Shown: piece by piece, positions 42,129 to 55,100 of the stretch
How positions within the stretch are numbered: the first letter of the stretch is position 1
Layout of the letters: each line of letters starts with the position of its first letter
Origin: Allacma fusca
Lineage: Eukaryota; Arthropoda; Collembola; Symphypleona; Sminthuridae
DNA length: 64,000 nucleotides
Assembly (NCBI GenBank): GCA_947179485.1
Contig: OX359249.1
Location: forward strand, 42,828,250 to 42,892,249
Direction of reading: 5' to 3'
Notes under the pieces: model-generated
The model's input: the letters and a program-made list of their open reading frames with translations, nothing else
What the model was told of the DNA's origin: nothing
The model's database searches: none
Program-made: the position numbers and the translations under genes

Positions 42129-44160
42129 GTAAACTTTTCACCACAACTTTACTGGGGAAATTTTTTAAACTTTCCTCATTTGGAATTTGCTTCTCTTAAA
42201 ATAATATTCGAGCCAAATATGAAAAATCCCTGTTTCATTTTAGGATTATTTATCTGATCTTCTCCAATGTGTTCGTAGAGTGAAAGGGCCCTGACATTAG
42301 TTGCGTTTGGGGTTTTCATGTATGATGAATGCAACCTATTCTATGTATGATTTTCAAACTGACTCGAGAAAAGAGCAAAATTCAATAAATAGATTAATCT
42401 ACATCGTGGAGTCTTAAGTTATGGGAGAGCATCCTTAGAATATTATTCATGCGAGGAGGGCTCATAATCAATGCTGACAACAACGCTATACCAGGGCCTG
42501 GGCTGAGAAAAGAGGAATAGGAGCTCAAATAAGGGAAAATCGTGGGCAGGCCAGATGGAAGGGAAGACACGCTGAGAAATGAGTGTGGAATGGATAAAGA
42601 AGCAAATCGTATGCATGTGCCAGTACCAAAATAATCCGTGCTTGTCCGGAGAAAAATATGCTATTTCCTGGACTTTCCAACCCAAAAAAGGAGGGTTTTC
42701 GGGAGGAAATTAGGAAAATTAGAACCGGCGTCCCACAAGTGCTTCCAATTTCCTACCTCGTGTCAAAATTTCATCGAAAAATTCCCACTTTTACTGCTCT
42801 TTTTGAGCGAGTAAAGCGGCATTGGAGGTAAGGCTTTAGCAAAAGAGAAGGTCAACGACCATCAAAGGCGAACGTACTTACCTACGATTCTTCCCTATAT
42901 ACGAGCATGTAGTTATAGGCAATGTTTTCCCTTGCGAATACTGAACGCAGAATGTTGTTCTTATGGCTTAAATATCATCGAACGCGAACGAACTTTTAAC
43001 ACATGAGAGTACATACAGAGCAGAGTACATGCTGTGTGAAGAGTACATATACAGTCAAGCTTGCAGCACTGGTTATATGTATGAGGATCTATTTCCACGC
43101 TCATGCGATTGTACGTATAGACTGAAAATATGGCTTGTTTTTCTCCTATGATTTTTCTGACTGAACACAATGTTTAGTGTACAAGTTTTTTTTTCTCAAA
43201 CAAGACTTTCACATCCAGTTCACTCTAGAAATGACGTTACAAGAAAGTACATCCAGTCAGACTGTGGTTGACATTATGCACACATATGTACGTAACAAGT
43301 TTGGTTGAAGGACAAGTCCAAGTTCTATTACTCTGGATTTCCTCTATACTGGCTTTATGCACGTCCGCATGAACAGTCGCTGATGCAATGATGCACTTTT
43401 AGTTCTATGTCCCTTGAACATAGACGTGGCTCTATTTTATATCAGAGTCACAGATTTCCATCCTATTTCCAATACTGACTGATTGTCATTGAATATATTT
43501 ACTCATGATGTGACTATTCAATTTTCTTTAGCACTGGCTCCCTATCCCTATTAGATTTTCACTCTGTGAATATATCACTGTACTGTTCAGTCTTCTGTAC
43601 AAGAGCCGAATATTGAGTTCGCACGTACGCTTGTTTTATTTTACTGAAATAGACCCGGGATTATTTCTGAACCCAACACCCCTGAAGAATATATTCCAGG
43701 ACGATCGTATCATATAGACCCAATAAATACTCAAATGTTTTAAATATTATTTTTATAAATTGTCACGCTGTTCTATAGCCACCGAATTCAGTTAAAGTTC
43801 ACAGGATTTATTTATTTAATAATAGGAGACAACTACGGTGTCAAAAAGTTAGTTCTATTTACATGAATTATTTCACTACAGCATTCATAAAAATTCACAA
43901 GTGTAGTAGTTTATGTTCACATTCGCATTCAGGTTCTAAGCTGGCTTGAAAGTTTATGGTGAAGATGATGATGATTGATATGCAATAATAGTTTTAAGGT
44001 CAGAGGAGTCCGATAATTATAAATGTTTATTGTAATTGTTCTGTTCCGTCACGTTCAAACTCACTAAGATCCAATTACTGTGAAGTAGCAAAATTATGTT
44101 GAATGTCAATTTGAGAACAATTAGACTGAGAGATGCAGAATGTCAATTTTTGATGGACAA

Positions 44161-44202
44161 AGAGAGAGAGAGAGAGAGAGTGAGAAAAAGAGAGAGAGAG
44201 AG
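44161..44202 (+). repeat. (GA)n microsatellite, interrupted
   Basis: Twenty bases of perfect AG, then tgagaaaa, then a second AG run to about 44202. It is one of two GA tracts just downstream (minus-strand sense) of the candidate promoter at 44.58 kb. GA tracts are binding sites for GAGA-type factors in arthropods. Confidence 0.9.
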
Positions 44203-44392
44203 AAGGAGAGAAATAAAATTATCCTGGGCCAGCTGAGAATTGCTGCGAGAGATTTGAATGGAAACGAGTTGAAAGAATTGCACATGCAATAATGGAATAT
44301 GTGAAATTATTGTGCGTATCGTTTCACTTTAAGATAGGACTACAATGGAACGAATTAAATAAATAAGATGTGTGATTGTTGCTGACAAGACA

Positions 44393-44420
44393 AGAGAGAG
44401 AGAGAGAGAGAGAAAGAGAG
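44393..44420 (+). repeat. (GA)n microsatellite
   Basis: About 20 bases of uninterrupted GA followed by aaagagag, the second of the GA pair near 44.2-44.4 kb. Confidence 0.9.
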
Positions 44421-44511
44421 GTACACGTGAAAATACTCGTGGATCAAATGTGCGTTGAGTATAGTGTAAAGCTTGAGATTTCTTCTTCGGTTGCTTACAC
44501 GGTAACAGTAT

Positions 44512-44590
44512 GAGGAATGAAATGCCGCCCGCCACGACCTATAGAACGAAACAACCTTCCGCTGGCAAAGTTGATTCGCAACTGAGTGAG
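44512..44590 (-). promoter_or_regulatory. Candidate TATA-less core promoter (Inr + DPE) and non-coding first exon, minus strand
   Basis: On the minus strand TCAGTT (44585-44580) matches the arthropod initiator TCAKTY, with A+1 at 44583. GGTTGT lies at exactly +28 to +33 (44556-44551) and fits the DPE consensus RGWYVT. The following 70 or so bp contain no ATG and end at ACCGT|GTAAGC (donor-like, GT at 44511-44510), so they could be a non-coding first exon. The patch is GC-richer than its surroundings and is followed in the transcription direction by long GA/CT tracts. By chance alone an Inr with a correctly spaced DPE should turn up about once per 64 kb on two strands, so the motif pair is suggestive only. 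No downstream exon was found. Confidence 0.25.
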
Positions 44591-47500
44591 CTTCAGCTCT
44601 AAACCAAACTTAGCAATCGTCAACTGCTGATTCACTATTAGCCAAGTTGATTGTGAGTTCGCTGGATGTATTTCCCACTCCGGGTATCTACACTCCGGCA
44701 TACAATGTATTTCAACTCACGACACTCCAGTCCTTTTAATTTTCTTCAGTCACCGTGAACATAGTCAAAGTGTTTATCAATCTTCATGTCTCTCAACTTG
44801 ATGTTCATGTACTAACTCTCTATCTATTCAGCATTTTCCGGATCAGTGTTTTTACATTTCTCTATTTTCTTTTTATTGCCTGTATTTTTCCTCTTTCTTA
44901 TTGTAGACTACATGTATCTAGCACCGTTCTGTCTATGAACAGTTCCTCGTAGTTTCACTTTTTAGAATACCCGTTCTTACGAGGAGCGGCCAGTATTTGG
45001 ATTTCATTTACATGCTAAATAGGAATCATAATAATTTCTGGAATTACTATTTGTTTTGTCTCATGAATTATGAAGTTTAATTGCAATTAAAAGGATTAAT
45101 TTGCAACTGGGTTTGCATGATGTAGGGAGGTTTCCTTGAAAAAATACCCTGCCTCTATGCATTTTCTAAAACTTTATAAAAATTAGGTTGAGCAAACCTA
45201 GCGGCAAAATAATCATTGGAGTTTTTTGGAAGTGTTGAAACAAATATATATTTATTGATTTCCATTACCTTGGATAACGGAGAAAATTAGTTTGACAAAC
45301 TTATTTTATTTTGATACAAATTTTACAAAACATAAATTGTTTATACAATTATTGTATTATTGACAAGTTTACTAGTTTCCGAGCTTGCGGCAACTAAATG
45401 TTTGTTGTCGCCAGGAGCTAAATAGGAATTTCATTTTGTCTACTCTACCATAATTTAGTGTGTCAGGATAAAAACTGGATGGAAGAACAAAAGTATTTGT
45501 GTTCATGCATTTTTTTAAATTATTAGTATGGAAATTCTTGGTTACCTAATTGTAAGTAAGGTATATTCCCACTATTCTGTTATATACTTTTTTGCATACT
45601 AGTACACTTCATAGCCAGCGAAATGTTGGTAAAAGTACATACTCCAAGCAGGTAAAACAAAAATAAACAGGGAGTACTTCCGTTAGAAGTTTCAAATTTG
45701 TAGCTATTTAATAGGAAGTTTTACAGGAAAAGGAGGATGGTAGGAATTTCAACTCATACAGTATTAGGATCAAAATTTGTTTGAACCAACCAGCATTTCC
45801 AGCTAATGCAGGGAAATATCTCGAGAAATAACAACTGTGCTGGGATTGTCAAATATGTACAAATCTGCAAACAATGAGGACGAATTTGTCTTTTAGTAGC
45901 AAATTTAAATAGAGCAATTTTATTAATAATAATTAAACTAATTATTGTGGAAAGCAATACAAATACAAAATGCCAAGTGTGATTTCACACGCATTCATAG
46001 TTGGTACATAACATGTAGATGTAGCATAGACACTATATCTTTCGAAGTTTCTGCCAGCTGGTTGTATGTACATCTATAATTATGTATATGCATCTAAATC
46101 GTAATATGCGGAAGTTGAACTTTGCTCTTCGGACGGTGAATCTACAATATGAAGAATAATTATTGAAAAAATGCACGTGAAAGCATGCATATCATTTATT
46201 TCAATAATAATTATTTAGAAATAGGAGAAGGGTAGGTTGAAAGCATTATTTCACAGTCATTATATTTACTGGATGTGTGTATTGATTACCACTACCTTGA
46301 CTACTTACTCACTTTGCTTTCTCTTAAAAAGTCATCTACTTCAGTTTCAAGGTTGTGTGTCAATTTTGAGTGAAAACACAGAAAATAATAACAGCAACTC
46401 AAGAAACTACTGCTAAAGTAGAGCAAAGGAAAAATAGGTCGGAATCGAGCTTTATTTCCCGATACAGTAAATTTCTCCGAATTAATTATTTGTAATTCAA
46501 TCTTGTATAAGAACCAAGAACACCTCGCGAAATGTTTTTAAAGATCTCCTGGGATTTTATATAAAAAACATCAAATGCATTAATCAGCGCAAGGCTCTTA
46601 AGAGGGAACATAGATATGGAAATATAATAATTGATTGATTGAATGAGCAACAGTGGAAGTTGGTTGAATCTTGTTTTTCATGTTTTCGAATCATTACTAC
46701 TTCATTGTTGGATGTAAATACAGGATGAGATTAATTATTATTGTTCATCGTTTACTTAGTAAATAAAAATAATTAAGTTGAAATTATATTCTACCCATGG
46801 AAATTTTCCGTTTAAGTGCAAATGTTTACTTACGCTTCTATGTTGAGAATACTGTAACTTGTTCAATCAAACTTCACTTCACGTTAAGCTGTATTCGTCA
46901 ATTCTACACAATTATTAGCCTCAATAAGTGCTTACATGAAATACATGCCATCTAAATTTGCAAAAATATTTGTAAGGCACATGGCATTAATCGTCCAAAT
47001 CAAAACAAATTTGGACTGCATTAAAAAGCTGAGAATAGAATCTTGAAAAACTGCAATGCAATATACAACTCCTAATGGTTGCAATATTTCTAAATTAATG
47101 CAGCGATGACATTGTAGAAATGTATTTGCTCAATCTTAATTCTCAAGCTTCAGTGTTTTACATAGTGGACTTCCTTGTGTTCGCTTGCAGCTAACTAATG
47201 GTAGAAAGCATACATTCATATACATACGTATGTTACTAGTTACTACAGTACTGTATTACTAATACGTTTGTATTGCAAATTACAAGCAAAATAGCAAAAA
47301 TCATGTTTATTTCAAGATCAAAGAAAATGTAACATATATTTATTCATTAGTCTTTATTTACTCAGGAATTTTATGATTTTAGTTTGGCTTCATAAAAAAT
47401 GGATCAAATTCGTTCGCGCGTGATTGTTATATATCATGCATTTATTGATCCATGAAATTTTTAAATTTGATCCATTTTCCAGGGTTTGCCGAGAGGCCTT

Positions 47501-48882
47501 TGTGTTAAATATATCACCATCTGAAATAAAATCTTCGTTAATTAAATTGTTCATACTGGGATGCACATGTGCATGTTCTAAGAATACTTGTGTATTTGTA
47601 CCCGTATTAATTCACTAATAAACGAATGGTAGCGGTAAATTAATTCAAATCAAATAAGCTATTTCCAATGCTAAAGGGAAAATAAAAATTTCAGAGTTTG
47701 AAGGTAGTTCCTACATTCATATATTATTAATATTTATTTAAAAAATACATACATATGTAGGTATGCATCTACATACATTCATAATATCTACGCATTGAAG
47801 GATAAAAGATGCACATGATTTCGCAGTGATAACTAGGATTTGTTCGACCGAATTATGAACGTCAGTTACAATGACAATGATTATCCGGTCTGGACTTAAA
47901 AAGATAGCGAATATTAGCGATACTACTTATCCTAATGAGCAAGATGCACATAAGTATCTATTGGTTGCAAAAAATTAATAAAAAGGAAATTAAATCCAAG
48001 GATGGCCTTGGTATGTTCTTAATAACAGGGTCATAAGAAAACCTTGCTCCGGAACCTACACAGATGTTAGTTAAATGGATTATACTAGATTTTTTTTACA
48101 CACCACATTGACATCACAAATGTATTTCTTGACTATTCAATTTCTGGTCAAGAGTATTTTTTTCCTGCAGAACTCATGGTCAGTACAGACTTGACAGTAT
48201 TTGAATAATAAACTCACTCTATGATTTCTAATTGATTTGGATACTGGAATTTAAAAGTTATGCTTTTCTAACCATTCAGATGCAGAAAAAGGATAGTGGT
48301 CGCAGATATTAGTAAAACTTTTGTATTGATAACCCATGAGTAGTAAATCGATTTCTGGGGCAATGTGTCAATTATGTATCCTACTCAGATACTGCTTCCA
48401 GCAGATATAATAAAAGCTCAATCCACGCGCAAGTTGTAACCAAACGTTTCCGTGTATAACTACTAAGTATACCGTTGAATGTAATATTCGCTGATCGAAT
48501 TTTCAGCAAATATGTTCTGAGTAAGTTGAATCACGTATCTGCTTGCTGCACAATTGCAAATTTGCATGTGCATGTTTATTATGTAGTCTTTATGCGCGTA
48601 AAAGTATTTCCTGCCTATAAATTCTAAAGGTCACTGTAGCCAATGACATTATAATTCATTCAGTTTTTAAGTAATGCAACCAATTGATTGCACTGAAAAT
48701 TCTATTTTCCCCTAATCTGCCCATACTTTGTCACACTAAGTGCTAAATAACTTCCTGCTACGTCCAGCATCAAATGAATTTAAGACATCCAAAGCACTAA
48801 AAATTCTACCTTCACCAAATATGTACCAGAATGCCCACTGCATGGAAAGTATTTCGCTGGTTAATAAATTAATGAAACCTTC

Positions 48883-48888
48883 TTTATT
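48883..48888 (-). terminator. Polyadenylation signal AATAAA of SDAD1
   Basis: On the minus strand, AATAAA occurs about 74 bp downstream of the SDAD1 stop codon. It is followed by AT-rich sequence, giving a short and plausible 3' UTR. Cleavage would be expected 10-30 nt further on, near 48,855-48,875. Confidence 0.6.
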
Positions 48889-48961
48889 ATCATTTATATA
48901 GTTTAGTAGTACGTACACGACCATAATAATACAGTAAATGCAGTAACAAAGTTCAGGTACA

Positions 48962-49165
48962 TTATTTTATTAATTTCTTTTGTTTTATTAGTGATTTCCG
49001 TAGGGCAGCTTGCTGTTCTTTGAAGGACCTCTTTTTGGTCTTTTTGAGCTTATGCCTAACCATCATAAAGTTCTTTTTCTTTTTCTTTTCCTTGTCCGTC
49101 GTGCTCGCGTGCGGATTCATTCTTCCTTTTTTACGACCGAATTTCTCCCGATCCTCGCGTCCTTT
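48962..49165 (-). CDS. SDAD1: SDAD1 exon 16 (residues 632-698, stop TAA)
   Basis: Acceptor AATTTCAG|AAAGGA, 67 codons, then TAA at 48964-48962. It encodes a very basic tail with [19 protein letters not shown] and [18 protein letters not shown], matching the conserved C terminus (NKEKKKQKNFMMM...RSFREKQLALRDALLK). The Lys-rich runs fit nucleolar targeting. Confidence 0.96.
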   Translation of the reverse strand, partial: KGREDREKFGRKKGRMNPHASTTDKEKKKKKNFMMVRHKLKKTKKRSFKEQQAALRKSLIKQKKLIK

Positions 49166-52100
49166 CTGAAATTAAGCGTAACATCACCAAAAATTAATTA
49201 TCAAGCAAATCTTAAAATTGCCCACAAATACGACTAGCACAAAAATTGAAACATTTTGAAAAAACTACATTCAGGAGTGATTACATCAGTTCCGTCAGCA
49301 GTTAAAATTGAAGTTATTTCAAATTCAGTCCCTTAAATACAATAAATATTTTCCTTCTGAGGCTTAATCGCTGATAATCAACTAAAATGTATTACCAGAC
49401 TCGAAAGCAACATTTGTTTGCGTGAAAATACAACGCAATTTTAATTAAAATAATGATTAATGAAGAGAATAATACTTGACCCAAACATTGGTTCAAAGTT
49501 ATGATATTTAACTAATCTACACAGCCGAATTAGAAACAAACAAAAAATGCCACAAAACAACAATTTCCATGGAATAAAGCCCTTTTAACCGTTTGCTCAG
49601 CAAATACTGGGCAGCACGCACAATTGAAATATTAAGGATAATTACGCATAATACTGCGTAAGCCTAAGCAATTTACTAACCAGAGTTAATATAACGGCAA
49701 TCGCTAGAAGTTAATACTAAAAGAAAACAGCCTAACATTTGCATACGCTTACACGATATTGCTTCATTTTTATTATCAGGATTGAAAATCGACTACGGAT
49801 AACCACATACTCTAGAGTACGCACGAAAATAATTACATATGAATGACAAAATCGTCAAAGTTCAAATACTAGACGAAAGTACATATATTTTTATTTACTG
49901 ACAGAATTTAATTTTCTCACCATAACCGCTTCCATTCGGGTTGACCTGTCATGCTTTCTCTTCTTGAATACGTTTTCGATTGCCCCCAATTCAACCAATT
50001 CTCCCCTGAAAATATTTATAAACACAATGCCGTTTAATGTACATGAAATCACCACTGTTCATATTTTTGAAAACTTCGTTAATTACATAATGATACCCGA
50101 AAACTTACACTTGTGCAGCGGTTACTGTGGCTAACGAGTCTGTTGCTTTCCTCTTTTTGGCACTTCCTTTCTTTGCCCCGACAATCTCTTTTTGCATCTG
50201 CAAAGTTTCCATTTTCCTAAAATCCTCATCGGTCAGAACTCTAGTCATAGCAATTTCCAAAGCTTGTTTTCTCTGTTCTAATGGATCTGGCGGTGGTGCG
50301 TCAGTATTATTTTCATCTTCTATGGTTTTATCATCTTCAATATCTGACTTTCCGTCGTCGTCATCAGACTGATCAACATCTACCCATTCTCCATCACTAG
50401 AATCATCATTATCCTCTCCATCCTCCTCCCAACCATCATTATCGGGCTAAAAATAAACAAAAAGAATGGTACAAAAAATTAAAGACGATATCAACGCTAA
50501 TAAAAGTAAACACTTTGTTATCTTTATGTTATCAAAATACTAAGGAAATTAAAATATAAATTATATGCTAACGTTCCAAAACCTAAACCCAAATCCGCAA
50601 GAAGTCAGTACGGTACCATCGAATCAAAATGATGATACCTTTTCAGATATCAGGGTATTTAAGATAGTCGTTACAAATAAAATTAATTAAGTAGAATTAA
50701 CATCGTGAATTTTCCATCGTTCCACGACCATTCCGCGTACAATTAGATTAAATACTTATTTACTCTGATTCCGTAACAAAAAAGCGCATATTCTGAGTGC
50801 TTTCAAGGTTAAGGCTCCGAAACTGCATTTTAACGTTTTCACTCTCTTGCTGAATTTCACCAGAGTAGTATAAAAGGCTGATACGTTGCACAAACGCACT
50901 ATTTTCTGAACGCTGAAACACGCTTTGCTTTTAGTGTTCAGGAACATGCCCGAAGCCGAAGCTCAACCTCATAATCTAAGCTCGAAAATTGATAACGATA
51001 AACGAAATCTCTTTACAATTGGACAATATCACTACATTAATATAAGAATAAATTCCATTTTGAATATCCAAATTAAAAATACCTCGATGTCATCATCTTT
51101 TCGCAGAAGAGCCTCCGTCCCAGGAATATAATCTTTTGATGCCAGTTCTCCATATTGCTTGAAATGTTTCTCCACTGTAGCAAGCGTAGGCTTTCCCTAA
51201 AAATAAAATCATGGAAATTTGATTAGTGCTGCTGTAAAAAAGCCAAAAAATAGAAATTTGACATTCAAAAACTAACTTTATCTTTCTTATGGAGCATCTC
51301 AGGATTAACATCACGGAATAAGTGAATCAAGGACCTCGCAGCCATCATTACGCTTTTATCCTTATATTTCTTGTATTGAGTTAAGTCAAGTAGAAGGTCC
51401 CGACTCATCACCAATGGGCAGCGCGAGCAAATTTCTCTTACAGTATTCATGCCAACGGCCATTACTTCTCCAGAATTTCTTTCGGTGATGAAATTATTAA
51501 CCAAACAATTTATCACCCCCTCAATAGCCTGCATCAAATTATAAACAATTCACCTATAAATATATAATGCTATATAAATCAATAATCTAATAGCCACGTG
51601 GTTATAGACGCATTCATAATCTTACATCAGGTGGGACAAGTTCATGGGACGCCTGGGCAGCGAACTGCAAAATCCTTGTAACCTCTGGAACGCACGTAAA
51701 ACAGAAAATTGACAACAATCTATGAGAATTCAACTGCACTGTACATATCTACATACAGTAAAAGCACTACAGCAACATAGGTACTACCTCGTTGATGAGG
51801 CTGAAGAAAACGCTGCAAAAATGGGTAGAAATTTAACAGTAAAAGTTGATGAACGCCAATAAGTCGTGATATCAAGTCCAACGTCATCAATTTCACTTCA
51901 AATCGTTCATTCATTGATTCGACTAGCTTAAAAAGCTTTTCAGCCAAACCTGCAAAAAACGGAAAAACACAACTAATAACCTCAATCTCAGAATGACTGC
52001 GATCTTTTTATCCCAAAATATGAAAGATTATTTTATTTGGTTTAGTTTAACTGAACAGAGAATGTCTTCCACAAAACTATTATATATATTATATTATATA

Positions 52101-55100
52101 ATTTAGATATCAGTATAACCTTATATCGAAAATCACACAGTAAATAGTAATCGATAAGTAAGTATAATTAAGTTAGCAAACGCCTAAAGTATAATCCATA
52201 TTCGCAGATAATAAACCTTTCAAACAGAACAAAAGTGATAATTAAATTTTTTTACTGTATCCAATATTATTGCTTTATTATATAAAATAATTCTGAGAGC
52301 AAAAACTATGGTCTAAAGGTTTAATATTACCTGCTGAATATTAACATGCTTCCAACAGACATCGCTGCTTTAATTATTATCATTAACATCGACACAACCA
52401 AACCGTGAAAATTCCCCGATCCACGGATAAATAATAAATGTTACGTATGCAATGATATACATCCATTCATGACACACATACGACAACCTTACAATTCTAA
52501 AAATACAAATGTCAATAAAAGGCCGAGTGCGCTGCAGAAAAATCGAAGTTCCATGAAACTTTGGATAAAACTCCACGCTAATTGATTTATCTCAAGTTTC
52601 CGCGAGAAACAATGACCTCCTCATTCAAGTTCATGCTGACATGAAACTTTCACTTTCATAATAGGCTTACATGAAACATCCGATATGCTTGTTTGTACTT
52701 GTATATAACCATGAGAATTAACTTATTGGTACTTAATCGGCTCGTAGGTAGACTCAGATGCTATACCCATAATAATAGACATTACCAGTAACTTCATTTC
52801 AGCATCTCCTGCAAACAAAGTTTATAAAGTATAGAATGGAAAGATTGTGTTAGTGCACGAGTAAGCTTCTTCTGAATACCCGAAATAAAGCTTGTAATTG
52901 GCTCAACCTTTATGGAAATTCTTTGAGTACTCAAAGTAGAGTCAAGAATAGAACCAATAAGTGGAGGGGTTAATATATTACTGAAAAGTACCAAAATCGA
53001 CACCGAAAGACAAATACATCTTTTTCACTTATCTAGAATTATCTTAATTATTGTCCAGTTACTTTAATTAAAGTAATATTAACTGCTCAACCAACGATCC
53101 AATTTAATGTATGAATATATCTAGGAAGTAAAATTTAACTTTAAAAATCACCACAAGTGTCAAGTTCTCACCTTGAGGATCGTGGATTAAATGGAGTGCC
53201 GAAAAATTAAAGGCAGGCGCTTCTCCCTTCTTTTTCTTTTTCTGTACGTAAAGTGAATTTCATGATCAAATTTTATATAGTTATTATTTTTTAAATAAAA
53301 TAATGAATTAAATTATTCCTGTTATAAGGACTGAGAAAATGTTTTACACACTACTGACACAAAAAATATGAATAGTTTTAACTACAGTATATGAAAACAC
53401 ATCAATTCTCATATCGAATATTACAAAACATAATGCAAAAATGTAGAACCTTTATCATAGTTTTAACTTTGGCTAAATTCTTGCCCCGCTTCCTAGTCTT
53501 TTTATTCACCCGATTAGCCATCATAACTTCCTTAGTGGTGGGAACGTCATCCTAGAAGTAAATTAATGCTAAATAAAGTGACAGTAATCACAACTTCCTT
53601 ATGCAAGCCAACGTAAGGGCACTACACATCATTTAATACAGTAAAAGTGCAGCCAATTACGCTTTTTGCATTGGCTTGAAAGAACAAACAAATGAATAAA
53701 CAATATGGAGCAGGCAGGAGGTAAAAACACAAATATAGCCATCAGCCATTCTGTTCCAAACATTGAAAAAAGATTCGCATGCTCTTCCGTGCATATAGTA
53801 TAAATTAGTTCCACAAGTTCCCATTCAATTTCGCTCTCATTATAGAAATTATCAATAATAACTAAATTGTTTCCTTACATCCGAGTCACTGTCATCAGAT
53901 TTATTGCCAGAGGATTCACTGTTCAGAAAAAACTGCAATGCTGTCACCATCACCTGTAAAAACATATACGCTTATTACAATCCGCATTTAATACACCCAA
54001 CAGAAACTCAAGATTCGCTCTAATTGGTATGCCATCTTGCCCTTGAGATGCACTATGTAAATTGAGACATCCTGTGATTTTACCCCTGAAATCAGATTTC
54101 AATGACCTGCGAGATGACGAATCAGGTCTGTTTTTCAAAATTCCCATGAGAGATATAGACAAGTATATAAAGATAGATAGTGATAAGTATATATAGGCTG
54201 TAGATATTCCTGATACAAAAGTAAATCAGGCGGCGAGGAAGATCAAAGCATGCTGTTTTCATCATAACAACCAGACCAATTATTGTCGTTAGATCCAGAA
54301 AATAGCGTCTGGTATCAAGCATTTCAATAAAAAGGACCCGTATTTTCTATATGATTTTCCAATTCACAGAGTTAAAATCAACTTTTTTGTCCCAATGCAC
54401 TAGTCCGTCATTTAGAAAAATAAATTAAGCAGCATGCTGAAGTAGTACAAGTAGGAACATGATAGACCCAATCGTCTCTAACAGTTTTAAAAATGTTAAC
54501 GGGAGTAAGGTCAGAAACCTGTATTCATTAGTAAGAGAAGAGAATGCCCCATACTACAATTATTCCCTTTTGCATGCAAGAGTATCTATTGTATTTGAGT
54601 ACAACACTCCCAGATATACAACAGCATCAGTAATAGCCTACTGCTAGGAACCAATCTATCAATCCGAATAAAACATAAATACTCGATCGATACGCGCAAG
54701 CACTAAGTAAATCATGTAATACTACACTGCAACATTTCACTTCCTAGATTCAGCATGTGCACGAACATGTATGTACGTATGCATGAATGCAACTTACTCA
54801 GCCCCTATAAGTATCTACCTATGTTTGGTATTTAAACTTCGGTAGTGGAGTACCAATCATAACACATACGTATGTATTTGCTCCAGATGTAATACTAACA
54901 TACGGTGAAGGTCACTAGAGTGTAGGTCGTTGTACTCACGAATCGACGTCATAAATGTGGAATAGTGACATGCATCAAGTTCAACTACTCCCGAAACGAA
55001 ATTCAATCACCTCAGCTTTCTCCTACAGGTTCAAGCGGTAAAAGCGTAGAAAATACGGCACATCTACAGATGTACACACATGTAAAATTCATGTGTACTA

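Larger units (their letters stand above)
36001..48880. other. Non-coding DNA downstream of SDAD1, no gene found
   Basis: Contains AC and GA microsatellites and the candidate promoter patch at 44.5-44.7 kb. The 148-residue frame at 37769-38215 is low in information (Ser/Leu repeats from a CT tract) and matches nothing I know. From about 45 to 48.9 kb the sequence becomes even more AT-rich. Confidence 0.6.

Noticed and set aside
50127-50372. 81-residue Ser/Phe-rich frame, plus strand
   Set aside because: It is the antisense shadow of SDAD1 exon 14.
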